From Polytrichum commune (lineage: Eukaryota; Streptophyta; Polytrichopsida; Polytrichales; Polytrichaceae): DNA of 64,000 bases. The stretch covers positions 58,957,169 to 59,021,168 of the forward strand of contig OX485806.1 of assembly GCA_950295325.1 (NCBI GenBank). Reading direction: 5' to 3'. Within the stretch, counting starts at the first letter, position 1. Every line of letters begins with the position of its first letter. The notes below the pieces were generated by a model. It was not told where the DNA came from. It did not search any database and saw only the letters and a list, made by a program, of their open reading frames with translations. Shown here piece after piece: positions 11,584 to 22,137 of the stretch. The position numbers and the translations under genes were made by a program.

Positions 11584-11665
11584 CTACAAATTGGAGAACA
11601 TGATAACATGGAAAGGTGAAAACAAACAAAGATATGAAGGACAAAAGAAAAACAAAAATGATTAC

Positions 11666-11907
11666 CGGTAAGCAACGCGCTTGATAGCTAAGGGGCGTTC
11701 CTCGAACTCCATGAGATCGAGCCCTTTGGTGAACTTCAAGACTCTCTTGTCATCAAAATACACCCGAAAAGCCTTGTCCCACAAAATGAGCCTCCAATGC
11801 TCGACAAAATGAGTAGGTTGCAAAAGATCTTCCGTAGAAGCCCAGTCGATGTCGATGGAGCATTCATTTTCAAATGAGGCGATCTCACCCTCAACCCCTT
11901 TCTCCAA
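11666..11907 (-). CDS. Exon of methyltransferase-like gene
   Basis: Bounded by the acceptor CATCTTAG and the donor CCGGTAATC. It encodes LEKGVEGEIASFENECSIDI, then HFVEHWRLILWDKAFRVYFD and MEFEERPLAIKRVAYR. No known motif. A degenerate duplicate of its first 40-50 bases occurs at 12420-12480, upstream in the preceding intron. Confidence 0.55.
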
Positions 11908-11949
11908 CTAAGATGAGATAAACATGAAGTTAGAAATGTGGTCAAAATC

Positions 11950-12480
11950 TGGTCCTAATGTTCTTAACAAAGACCCTCTCGGACATAACAACACAACAAC
12001 CAAACTAGGACACACAAGTTGAACCTATCTACACATACATTCAAGTGGAAATCTGGTATTAATCTCCTACCCGACACTAACAACCGAATTAGTCCACACA
12101 AGTTGAACCTAGCTACACATACAACATAGACAACATTGAAGTGGAAATCTGGTCCTAATGCCCTACTTGACTCTATCAACCGAACTCGACCACACAAGAT
12201 GACCCTATCTACACAATCAAAGTACCCAACCTTGAAGTCAAAATCTAGTCTTGATGCCCTCAACAAAATGAACGAAGACCCTCTCGGATCCGAGAGGGTC
12301 GAGGTCCAATCCATAACCAAGTATTACAACATATCAAAAAAACTACTTCATACAAGTTGAGCCTATCTACCCAAACAAGCTTCAGAACCTTGAGGTAAAA
12401 AACGAGTCATAATGCCCTTGAGTTTCAAATGAGGCAATGTCACTCTCAACCCCTTTCTCCAACTAAGATGAGACACACAT
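11950..12480. repeat. Intron with about 130-bp tandem units, a hairpin and a partial exon duplication
   Basis: Three loose copies share GTGGAAATCTGGT, CACACAAG and CCTATCTACACA. At about 12280-12303 there is a perfect palindrome with the arm GACCCTCTCGGA, the same CCCTCTCGG arm found in the large satellite at 14.4-18.0 kb. At 12420-12480 the sequence repeats the first bases of the next exon (TCAACCCCTTTCTCCAACTA) with its flank. The intron therefore looks like a local duplication that trapped a copy of an exon edge. Confidence 0.6.
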
Positions 12481-12541
12481 AAAGTTATAAATGACAAATA
12501 GTGAAAGAGAAAAAATAAAAAACAATAAGGTATTGGAGAAC

Positions 12542-12760
12542 CTGTGCCCAAAAATAAGCTTTGTGAAGCCAGTCATCGAGGATTTTCTTGCAAAGAGGAA
12601 GAGAAGAGGGGAACTTGTTTGTGGTTTTGACCTCGGTGGGGGAATTCCACCACCGAAGCCACCTAGCCTTAAAGGAAGCATCCACATGTGTAGTTGCCAC
12701 CTTTTGGAGTTTCTCAATAGTCATATCCGAGACAAGGAAGGTGGAAAAATGATGGTCAAT
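12542..12760 (-). CDS. Exon of methyltransferase-like gene
   Basis: The acceptor TTTTTGCAG and the donor CACAGGTTCTC bound a frame reading IDHHFSTFLVSDMTIEKLQK, then FKARWLRWWNSPTEVKTTNK, then LHKAYFWAQ. It is tryptophan-rich and basic. Splice sites are good; no family match is recognised. Confidence 0.55.
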
Positions 12761-12861
12761 CTGCAAAAATGAATAGTGAAATGTAAGTGAATATACATAA
12801 AGCACAAGTAGAAAAACATGAATGTGGAAGGAAACAAAAATTGAAGAGGTGAAGGGAGTAC

Positions 12862-13059
12862 CTCTTGGAAGAAGTCATCGCCGTTGTCCTTGTGGGCGAC
12901 GGAGATGAACTTTTCAAAGCTCCGAGATCGAATACTTTTGATCAATCTATCTTGGGCTTTTGTCATAGCATTCCAAATCCCAGGAGCAGATCTAAGTGCC
13001 TCGGGAGTGGCCTCGCGGTATAACCGTGCAGCAGTATCAGCCAAATTGGATATCTCTCT
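12862..13059 (-). CDS. Exon of methyltransferase-like gene
   Basis: The acceptor TTTGTTTTAG and the donor AGAGGTACTC bound REISNLADTAARLYREATPE, then APGIWNAMTKAQDRLIKSIR, ending DDFFQE. Predicted helical. No recognised family. Confidence 0.55.
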
Positions 13060-13141
13060 CTAAAACAAACAGAAATGTGTGTAAGGATAAATGCATAAAA
13101 CATGAGAAAGGAAAAAAAACAAGAGCGAAGAGAAAAATTAC

Positions 13142-13337
13142 CTTGTACAAAAACTTGACGAAGACGTCCAATGTGAGGGGATACCAAGTAGGATTCTTTT
13201 TCATCTTGGCCTCACACATCTTGTAGTCGTCAACAGAAATGAGGTCCTTGAAATCCTCAAGCTTCATTTTTCCAAATGTACGAATGTGAAGTAATTTGGC
13301 AGGCAGGTTGTCCTTAACATGATCCTGCTCCGTGGAC
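13142..13337 (-). CDS. Exon of methyltransferase-like gene
   Basis: The acceptor TTTTTTAG and the donor CAAGGTAATT bound a frame containing QDHVKDNLPAKLLHIRTFGK and MKKNPTWYPLTLDVFVKFLY. Joined in phase 0 to the following exon. No recognised family. Confidence 0.55.
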
Positions 13338-13407
13338 CTAAAAAACAAAGTAATGAGAATCAAATAAACAAAGATACATGAAACAAGGGAAAGAAATCTG
13401 AACTTAC

Positions 13408-13880
13408 CAATTGATGTCATTCATGGCATTGAAAAAAACCGCGGTGAAATTTCTTGGATCCACGACAATACAGTCAACAAAGATATGCCAACCTTTATCC
13501 AGGGAGTGATGCTTATTAATGTGCCTCCACCAAGCCGACAAACAATGGCTACCCTCCCACACGTAGAACATTTTGCCAGAAAGGTGAGCAAGGTCAGGGT
13601 CATTTTGGAGCATGGTGTCAAATTCTTCATTGGCCTCTTGCCATAATGAACTCCAAGAATTGTGGATGTCATTGGTGACATTGAGTACCTCATTGAGGTT
13701 GTTGTAGGGAGAGACATACAAGGCGCGGTCACCGTCACGGTAACCCATGACGAACTCATTTTCCAACCGAGCGACATCAACCTCGTTGATGGGACGAACA
13801 AGTGGAAGACATCGCAAGCGGCACAATGGGATAGAGAAACGCGACTTAAGAAGAGGTTTGATTCGAACCCGGTGAATCAC
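13408..13880 (-). CDS. Exon of methyltransferase-like gene
   Basis: A long open exon ends at the donor ATTGGTAAGT. It contains NEVDVARLENEFVMGYRDGD, ALYVSPYNNLNEVLN, LSGKMFYVWEGSHCLSAWWR and HIFVDCIVVDPRNFTAVFFN. The pattern W-x2-G-x-H-x2-SAWW looks like a structural core, but I cannot assign it. The 5' boundary is not resolved; an acceptor near 13855 is possible. Confidence 0.55.
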
Positions 13881-14068
13881 AACATTAAAGTCCTCTCAGT
13901 CTCCTATGGGTTGGACTCATCAAGAGGACGCAAAGAGTCAGTTGCAACAGGTGCATCATGCTACAAGGGTAAACAAAAAATTATTAGGTAGAGCCCAAAA
14001 TATTAAGAAACACAAAGAAACCAAGGTGATGATTGAAAATTTGACAAAAAAATCTATGGAACAAACAC

Positions 14069-14270
14069 CTCGCCGCGGAAGACATCAACTAATGTCCCAA
14101 CTCCTAGCACAGGAGCCTCCAATTGAACCTTACGGTCCTCTGTTGAGGGCTCCTCAAATAGAATGAGATCCAAAGCATTAAAGATAGGATGCAGAACACA
14201 AACATTCACGTCACCCTCCAAACAAAATGGTCCAGATTTAACACAAAATCTCAAACATGCAAAATGTTTG
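14069..14270 (-). CDS. Probable upstream exon of methyltransferase-like gene
   Basis: The frame CVKSGPFCLEGDVNVCVLHP, then DLILFEEPSTEDRKVQLEAP, ends at a possible donor GCGAGGTGTTTG. It is on the same strand and spacing as the other exons. The satellite begins just upstream, so any earlier exons lie beyond it or are lost. Confidence 0.35.
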
Positions 14271-14399
14271 AAGCAACTTAACTAAGCAAAATTTGGCCTC
14301 CTAGCACAACCCCCTTCAACCTTAACCCAAACCCCTTACTTCCACACACGACCTTACAAATCCTTTACTAACCCGAACCCCAAATTTGCACATCCTAGA

Positions 14400-17300
14400 T
14401 AGACAAACAAAACTTCACACATGAATGAAACATGGGTCGAAAGCAAAATATGTTTTGGGGTTCCTACCAGTCAAGCACCCTCTCGGAACCAAGAGGGTGT
14501 CTACGTGACATGTCATATCCAAAAACTTATATTTTCGAATAACATATATACAACCAAAAACTTCACACATACAAGAAGCCTAGGTCCCAAAGCAAAATCT
14601 GATGTGGGGAGCCTACCTGAACCTCGTACTTACACATGCTAGATACACAAACATAACTTCACACATGAATCAAACATGGGTTTAAAGCAAATTCTAGTGT
14701 GGGGTTCCTACCAGTCCAACACCCTCTCGGAACCGAGAGGGTGTCTAAGTGACATGTCATATCCAAAAAACTTATATTTTCAAATAACATATATACATAC
14801 AAAAACTTCACACATGAAGCAAACCTAGGTTAAAAGCACAATCCGGTGTAGGGTTCCTACAAGTCCAACTCCGTCTCGGAACCGAGAGGGTGACTAAGTG
14901 ACATGTCATATCCAAAAAACTTATATTTTCAGATAACATATATACAAACAAAAACTTCACACATGAAGCAAACCTAGGTCAAAAGCACAATCCGGTGTAG
15001 GGTTCCTACAAGTCCAACTCCGTCTTGGAACCGAGAGGGTGACTAAGTGACATGTCATATCCAAAAAACTTATATTTTCAGATAACATATATACAAACAA
15101 AAACTTCACACATGAAGCAAACCTAGGTCAAAAGCACAATCCGGTGTAGGGTTCCTACAAGTCCAACTCCGTCTCGGAACCGAGAGGGTGACTAAGTGAC
15201 ATGTCATATCCAAAAAACTTATATTTTCAAATAACATATATACAAACAAAAACTTCAGACATAAATCAAACCAGGGTCAAAACCAAAATCTGGTGTGGGG
15301 TTCCTACAAATCCACACCCTCTCGGAACCGAGAGGGTGTTTATGTGACATGCCATATCCAAAAAACTTATATTTTCAAATAACATATATACAAACAAAAA
15401 CTTCACACATACAGCAAGCCTAGGTCCCAACGCAAAATCTGATGTGGGAGCCTACCTGAACCTCGTCCTTGCACATTCTAGATACACAAACATAACTTCA
15501 CACATGAATCAAACATGGGTCAAAACAAAAATCTGGTGTGGGGTTCCTACAAGTCCAGCACCCTCTCCGAACCGAGAGGGTGTCTAAATGACATGTCATA
15601 TCCAAAAAACTTATATTTTCAAATAACATATATACAAACAAAAGCTTCACACATGAATCAAACATGGGTCAAAAGAAAAATCTGGTGTGGGGTTCCTACA
15701 AGTCCAGCACCCTCTTGGAACCGAGAGGGTGTCTAAGTGACATGTCATATCCAAAAAACTTATATTTTCAAATAACATATATACAAACAAAAACTTTACA
15801 CATGAATCAAACCGGGGTCAAAAGCAAATTTTACTGTGGGGACCAACCAATCCAACACCCTCTCGGAACCGAGAGGGTGTGTACATGACATGTCATATCC
15901 AAAACACTTATAATTTCAAATAACATATATACAAATAAAAACTTCACACATACAACAAGCCTAGGTCGCAAAGCAAAATCTGATGTGGGAGCCTACCTGA
16001 ACCTCGTCCTTACACATTCTAGATACACAAACATAACTTCACACATGAATCAAACCTGGGTCAAAAGCAACTTCTGCTGTGGGGTTCGTACCAGCCCAGC
16101 ACCCTCTCGGAACCGAGAGGATTTCTACGTGACATGTCATATCCAAAAAACTTATATTTTCAAATAACATATATACAAACAAAAACTTCACACATGAATC
16201 AAACATGGGTCAAAAGAAAAATCTGGTGTGGGGTTCCTACAAGTCCAGCACCTTCTCGGAACCAAGAGGGTGTCTATGACTCTACATGCCATGTCATATC
16301 CAAAAAACTTATATTTTCAAATCACATATATACAAACAAAAACTTCACACATGAAGCAAACCAAGGTCAAAAGCAAAATCTGGTGCAGGGTTCGTACAAG
16401 TCCAGCACCCTCTCGGAACCGAGAGGGTCTTTATGTGACATGTTATATCCAAAAAACTTATATTTTCAAATAACATATATACAAACAAAAACTTCACACA
16501 TACGACAATCCTAGGTCCCAAAGAAAAATCTGATGTGGGAGCGTACATGAACCTCGTCTTTGCACATTCGAGATACACAAACATAAATTCACACATGAAT
16601 CAAACCTGGGTTAGAAGCAAATTCGGGTGTTGGGTTCCTACCAGTCCAACACCCTCTTGGAATCGAGAGGGTGTCTACGTGACATGTCATATCCAAAAAA
16701 CTTATATTTTCAAATAACATATATACATACAAAAACTTCACACATGAAGCAAACCTAGGTTAAAAGCACAATCCGGTGTAGGGTTCCTACAAGTCCAACT
16801 CCGTCTCGGAACCAAGAGGGTGACTAAGTGACATGTCATATCCAAAAAACTTATATTTTCAAATAACATATATACAAACAAAAACTTCAGACATGAATCA
16901 AACCTGGGTCACAAGCAAATTTGAATGTGGGGTCCAACTAGTCCAGCACCCTTTCAGAACCGAGAGGGTGTCTACGTGACATGTCATATCCAAAAAACTT
17001 ATATTTTCAAATAACATATATACAAACAAAAACTTCACACATACAACAAGTCTAGGTTGCAAAGCAAAATGTGATGTGGGAGCCTACCTGAACCTCGTCC
17101 TTGCACATTCTATATACACAAACATAACTTCACACAATAATCAAACTTGGGTCAAAAGCAAATTTTGGTGTGGGGTTCCTACCAGCCCAGCACCCTCTCG
17201 GAACTGAGAGGGTGTCTACGTGACATGTCATATCCAAAAAACTTATATTTTCAAATAACATATATACAAACAAAAACATCACACATGAATCAAACCTGGG

Positions 17301-17990
17301 TCAAAAACAAAACCTTATGTAGGGAGCCTACCAGTCCAGCACCCTCTCGGAACCGAGAGGGTGACTAAATGACATGTCATATCCAAAAAACTTATATTTT
17401 CAAATAACATATATACAAACAAAAACTCCACACATGAATCAAACCTGGGTCAAAAACAAATTCTAGTGTGGGGTTCCTACCAGTCCTGCACCCTCTCGGA
17501 ACTGAGAGGGTGTCTAACTGACATGCCATATCCAAAAAACTTATATTTTCAAATAACATATATACAAACAAAAAATTCACACATGAATCAAACCGGGGTC
17601 AAAAGAAAATTTTATTGTGGGGACCAACCAATCCAACACCCTCTCGGAACCGAGAGGGTGTGTACATGACATGTCATATCCAAAACATATATACAAACAA
17701 AAACTTCATACATAAATCAAACCTGGGTTGAAAGCAAAATCTGGTGTGGCGTTCCTACAAGTCTAGCACCCTCTCGGAACTGAGAGGGTGTTTATGTGAC
17801 ATGTCATATCCGAAAAACTTATATTTTCAAATAACATACAAACAAACAAAATCTTCACACAGGAATCAAACCTGGGTGAAAATCAAAATCTGGTGTGGGG
17901 TTCCTACAAGTCCAGCACCCTCTCGGAACCGAGAGGGTGTCTAAGTGACATGTCAGATTTAATTAACATATATACAAACATAAACTTCAT
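14400..17990. repeat. Satellite of about 149-bp units, each with a palindromic hairpin
   Basis: More than 20 units share the order CACACATGAATCAAACCTGG, a GTGTGGGGTTCCTAC-like block, the palindrome, then TGACATGTCATATCC and CTTATATTTTCAAATAACAT. The palindrome has the arm CACCCTCTCGG, a 2-base AA centre and the complementary arm; most units keep both arms and several changes spare pairing. A variant block of about 100 bp without the hairpin (ATCTGATGTGGGAGCCTACC) recurs near 14570, 15412, 15951, 16500 and 17042. In the right half it recurs every 540-550 bp, which is a higher-order repeat. Flanks at 14264-14390 and 18075-18190 also resemble each other. Confidence 0.9.
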
Positions 17991-19064
17991 ATGGCCTCTA
18001 ATGACAACCTCCTTCCACCTCTATAAATTAAGATGGGCAAAATTTGACGCGACCCCCTTTCTTTGGAAATATTTTGAAGCAACATCACTAAACACAATCT
18101 TGCCTCCAAGTACAGCCAAGACGGTGTCTATGTGACCCAAACCCCTTACTTGCACATATTGGATAGACAAACAAAAACTTCACACATGCATCAAACCTAT
18201 GTGGCCCAAGCAAAATCTGATGTGGGGATCCTCATTGGGTTTTTGTTGGTGGGTTTTTTTCCTTGCTGCTACATATAAGGGCCTATGCCGCTTAGTATAC
18301 AAGAACCAAGGTTTCTTACAATAATGCCGGCAGTTGGGTGTCAAACCCACCGAGGCGCAAGTCACCACTCTTGGTTCCTTCTTGATTTCCATAGCCCTAT
18401 CCATATGTTGTTTGTCTTATTGTTTGCAAGATCTCTTCCATATTTAGAGAATTTAATTTCCATTCTCTTATTCCCATTAACCTAAATCTTGAAGTACCCC
18501 TTGTGCATATAACGTCTACGACAAACTTACTGTAATAATCGAATTCTTTTTTCTCTCCTCGCGAGACCCGCTCTGATTTGAATTGTTGCGATGCTCGCTC
18601 TCTGCCATAGATGGTGTTTGTGAACCACTTTCCTCCTCTTATTTGTCTATCGAATGCAGATTCAACCCTCCTTTGTCCATTGCAAACGTATTCTGCGAGT
18701 CTCATGGGATCCCTCTTCCTTTTATGCATGTTTCCTCTTTCTTCTTAAGTTCTCTCCGTCTCCTCTGTTTCAAATTGCTGAAACTCGTGCCTCCCTTTTT
18801 TTTTTAAATTATTTCCTGGATCGATTGTGGAGACTGTATTTTGGTCTGGTTCCTTCATGTGTGCGTTCCAGTTCCCCTCTATTGCTTTATCATGTGCTCT
18901 CCACTTTCTGGGCATACCTCTCCTTCACTCACAAAATGACCCCTCACCTACTTCTCATACCTATATAGTACCACTGTTGAAAGTTTAGGGTTTCCAATCG
19001 TCTGGTTGCCTTGCCTCGTATTTTTTTTTTGGATTTTTTTTCTTATTTGTCCATCTCTTTGTCC
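17991..19064. other. No gene recognised; satellite flank and T-rich leader
   Basis: The first 200 bases are diverged satellite flank (TTTGAAGCAACATCAC resembles 14270). The rest is T/C-rich on the plus strand, with short frames only. It may be the promoter and leader of the plus-strand fragment starting at 19065, but no clear TATA box was identified. Confidence 0.4.
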
Positions 19065-19975
19065 ATGGCTTCCTCATCCACAATGCCATGTTTATCAGAA
19101 ATGATTGAGCACCGTGCCAATGGCATCGGGATCCCCCTTCTTTTCCCCATAGATGCGAATGGATTTGCATCTGTCTCTTCCCTTCACCTTAGTATGAGGT
19201 TTTTGTTGCAAAATAGTACAATATGGGTCGAATGCGAGATTTATGATAATGTTAATTCTCTTTTGTCATTGACCATCCGTAAGAATTCTAGGGTTGCCGA
19301 CAACGGATCATCAGTGTGGGAACTTTGCGCTGGTAAATACAGAGCGTACGGACTCCCACATTTTTGCTCTAATGTATCCACGGAAATCCGTACCCCTCCC
19401 CCTTCATCTTCTTCCACTTTAAACACTCCTTTTGTGGTCAAAGTTAAGATTGAACCTGGTATACACATTGTCATACATCTTTCAGATTCCTTCGATGGTG
19501 ATGAGCCCCTCAATCCACTCCCATTCTCAAGCCATCCCCTTCCTCCCTCGATTCCTCCTTTCTAACCCCCCTTGTAGGCCTTCAACCTTTATGTCCTCTT
19601 CCTCCTCCATCCCCTGCCAAACCATCCATTTCCATTCTTCAATGCCTACGTTCTCTTGCTTCCATGCCCGGTAGGAAGAACATCCTAAAGAAGCTAGATT
19701 ATGACACTTTGCAAATTGAAGAGGTCAATTTCCTCCTTCCTCGTTTTGATGGGAATCGGATGTTTGTCCTCCCCCCTGTTGGTGTCTCTTCCTCTCATAC
19801 CAAGGCCAAATCCATGGACGGCATGGACAAACGCTATGACGGCCATGTCTGGACCAAAACCCAAACCATGAAAAGATTTTTTGGATGGTATTTTCACAAC
19901 TTTTATGTCTACATATTTTTGTGGTTGGTACATCCCATATATAGGGTCCTTTCCATAGTTGCCTTCAGCTGATCC
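19065..19975 (+). pseudogene. Unidentified protein fragment, probably transposon-associated
   Basis: From ATG at 19065 a frame runs to 19565 (MASSSTMPCLSEMIEHRANG, then IWVECEIYDNVNSLLSLTIR, SSVWELCAGKYRAYGLPHFC). After a stop and frame change a second frame continues from about 19570 (PGRKNILKKLDYDTLQIEEV, LPRFDGNRMFVLPPVG, KSMDGMDKRYDGHVWTKTQT), then loses coding character. The MDGMDKRYDGHVW tract reminds me of N-terminal parts of transposon-encoded proteins in plants, but I cannot name the family. It is truncated on the right, before the repeats at 20.1 kb. Confidence 0.35.
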
Positions 19976-20147
19976 GCACAAACTAACTACATGACCAAAT
20001 GCAAGTGTACACCCATCCAATCCTCCAAATGGTGCAATAAATTCTAGATAGTGTTGGAGGGCCCATGAAATTCATTGGAGGTGCCTAGCGTGCTCATTTT
20101 ATGTGGACAATGTGGAGGTACTTGTTATCCAAAACATTTAAGAGTGT

Positions 20148-20263
20148 CGTGTAAATAGCGATCGTGTGTCATTACACATCGAGTACCAACCACCACTAAG
20201 AAACAATACTAAAACATAACAATGTCACACATACACAACACACCTCGACAGAGAAGGAAGATA
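20148..20263. repeat. 117-bp direct repeat, left copy, TGTCG...CGACA ends
   Basis: Starts TGTCGTGTAAATAGCGATCG and ends CACACACCTCGACA-like. It is repeated almost exactly at 21557-21673. The TG...CA inverted ends and the length suggest a very short LTR (TRIM-like) or the edge of a larger LTR. Confidence 0.65.
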
Positions 20264-21556
20264 GTCAAACACTCATAAAAACTCTAAATCTCTTTTCAAA
20301 TGCACATAATGAGTTAAGCTATTTCTCACTCCACCACGGGAGAATCCAAGAGTGTCACGCACCTCTCCATGAGGAGTGCCCAAAACACCATGGGCACAAG
20401 GGGGACCCCGGAGTGACACCCGGGACTTGTGGCGCCGTTGGTGAGAGGGCCCAAGTGATCCTAGTGTGGGTGAGGGCCCCGGGCGTTGGGAACGCCTCCC
20501 ACCCACGAAGACTAGGAGGCACAAGGATAAGGCCATGAGTTATGCGTAGCTCATGGCGTGGTGATTCTAGAAAGCTCAAGATCACCTCAAGCGGAGGTGT
20601 GAGCTAGGAGTTATGGCCATTTGAGTGGGGCGCTGTCCTGGGACAGCGCCCTGGTACAGCAGTGCCTGGGAGTGATTCCCGGGACTGCCAAGGTTCAAAC
20701 AGGCATAACTTCCTCAGTACTTGCCCGAATGGGGCAAGTGAGGAGTCCATCGTCATCTACGTGAAGCGTAGATGAAGATGAAGTGGTTGGTTGTTATGAT
20801 CCGACATCATACAAGGAAGTTATGATGGTCTGAAGCTGCTGGGGGGGGTTCTAGGCCCAACAGCTAAAGGAAAATGTCCACTTGGCCCCAACTCTTGGTA
20901 GAGAGACAAGAGGTTGGTTGACGGTGGGGTAGGGGCCCCCCGTGAAGTCCTAGAGGCTTATATGGGTGAGGTGGTGTGGCCTCACCCACCCGAGGCCGAA
21001 CGGCAAGGCCTCCATGGGCATTGGCCCATTGTGAGGCCATAGTTGCCTAGTATGGTTCGGGTTGTTGTAGTGTTGCTCCGGCAATGCGATGATCAACATG
21101 GGATTGGACTTCCATGGATGGAAGTCCACCTCTAGGAATGGGTTACCGATTAAGGGGTGAGTCCCGAAAGCAAAGTAGGAGGGTTGGTTCCCTCCTATGA
21201 ACTATAAGGTCCGGGGTAGGGGGAGCTAATCATTAGCATGGCGGAATGCGAATGGTTAGCGCTCGTAACATTTGCTACAATTGAAAATTGGCAAGATTGT
21301 CAAGGGGGGCTAGCAAGGGTTGCGACAAAGAGTGTAAGTAGGGGGAGAAGAACTTAAGATTTTTTGCAAAAACATGCAATCTTCACATCACATAAGCTCT
21401 TTCCACACACTCACTCACAAGACTTGACTTGGCAAGAATGCCAAGCCAAGAAGGAGGCTCCTCACTTAGGAGCCTTCGTCTCCACATCTAGATTCATCCA
21501 TGCAAACCTAAATGGATGAAGCCCAACGGATAAGGTGCGGCCGCCGACGCCGCATA
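20264..21556 (-). repeat. Candidate 3' LTR segment of the methyltransferase retroelement, hosting solo LTR copy B
   Basis: The parts 20266-20352 and 21328-21551 together match 60323-60645 in the same orientation. The two segments flank the gag-to-PHD coding region on both sides, as LTRs would. The outer edge on the minus strand starts TGTTACGGTATGCGG (TGTCACGG in the right copy). The unit holds two hairpins: the arm AAGGCTCCT with a 5-nt loop, and the arm TTCATCCAT with a roughly 10-nt loop. LTR ends are not resolved because of the 117-bp repeats next to it. Confidence 0.5.
20353..21327 (+). mobile_element. Solo LTR, copy B (975 bp)
   Basis: The termini are TGTCACGCAC and GGTTGCGACA, with AAGAG at 20348-20352 and AAGAG at 21328-21332 as a perfect 5-bp target duplication. 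The uninterrupted target sequence is seen at 60420-60435 (CCAAGAGTGTAAG). It is the same length as copy A and in the opposite orientation. Confidence 0.9.
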
Positions 21557-21673
21557 CCGTAACAGTTGTCGTGTAAATAACGATCGTGTGTCACTGTAGC
21601 TCGAGTACCAACCACCACTAACAAACAACACTAAAACAAAGCAACGTCACACATATACAACACACCTCGACAT
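21557..21673. repeat. 117-bp direct repeat, right copy, next to a polypurine tract
   Basis: Near-identical to 20148-20263. On the minus strand the preceding bases read TTAAGGGGGCCA, a polypurine tract in the place expected just upstream of a 3' LTR, which would begin TGTCGAGGTG. This suggests the 117-bp unit is the LTR start or the whole LTR of the minus-strand element. Confidence 0.55.
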
Positions 21674-22005
21674 GGCCCCCTTAAGCTGACTATGGAGTCC
21701 CGCCAAGCAGCTAGGACCAATGCCAATCCAAAAGGCATGGATAATGAAATATTTGCTCCACAACTAACTAGTGTGGTGAATGTTATTCCAAGGAACTGTA
21801 GGCTGGGTGCAATGTGAGCCCCATCCTTAATCGCCTTTGATGTTTGGCCATCAAATTCCAGAGAATTAAATCCACTACCTCATGTTGATTACGTCTCTAA
21901 GCCATAAATCCTCATTTTCCATTTGGGCATGTATACAATGATGAAAACCACACAGGATCATTGGGTACGATTGGTGGAAACACCAAGTACCGAAGATCCT
22001 CAACA

Positions 22006-22137
22006 GCGATGACAACTCCACTATCCAGATGGTAGAGAAGTCAAGGGTGGCCTCAAGCATGTCATGTGCCAACCATGTTGACACTGATCACACAAGAGCA
22101 TAGTAGCCGTTCCATTCTTCTCTCCACACACAAAACA
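22006..22137 (-). pseudogene. PHD finger fused after integrase
   Basis: The frame reads CFVCGEKNGTATMLLCDQC, then HGWHMTCLRPPLTSLPSG, a TAG stop at 22023-22021, and WSCHRC. The pattern C-x2-C, C-x2-C, H-x2-C, W-x-C-x2-C is the Cys4-His-Cys3 signature of a PHD finger. Known PHD fingers bind histone H3 tails. Here it occupies the place where gypsy chromoviruses carry a chromodomain, so a targeting role for integration is a reasonable inference. The stop codon falls before the last cysteine pair. Confidence 0.85.

Larger units (their letters stand above)
8644..14270 (-). pseudogene. Multi-exon gene, C-terminal N4/N6-type DNA methyltransferase-like region; disrupted
   Basis: A chain of exons on the minus strand is joined by clear GT-AG introns of about 70-300 bp. 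Order: 14270-14069, 13880-13408, 13337-13142, 13059-12862, 12760-12542, 11907-11666, 11583-10908, 10800-10475, 10385-9150 (split by a solo LTR), 9034-8838 and 8731-8644. The near-C-terminal part resembles the last third of class-beta N4/N6 methyltransferases: K/R-P-E-F-F, then IIIDWQCGV where DPFxGSG is usual, then an AC-x4-RH-x2-ALE-x-D segment. Known members methylate adenine or cytosine amino groups. No DPPY catalytic motif was found. It could be a host gene or a domesticated or transposon-borne one. One in-frame TAG and the LTR break it. Confidence 0.55.

Noticed and set aside
14421-17944. Series of short plus-strand open frames with similar peptides
   Set aside because: They are translations of the satellite unit in different frames, with no starts or lengths in common beyond the repeat.
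14400-17990. Regular repeats with palindromes, considered as a CRISPR array
   Set aside because: Units are about 149 bp and homologous throughout; there are no unique spacers and the setting is eukaryotic. It is a satellite.
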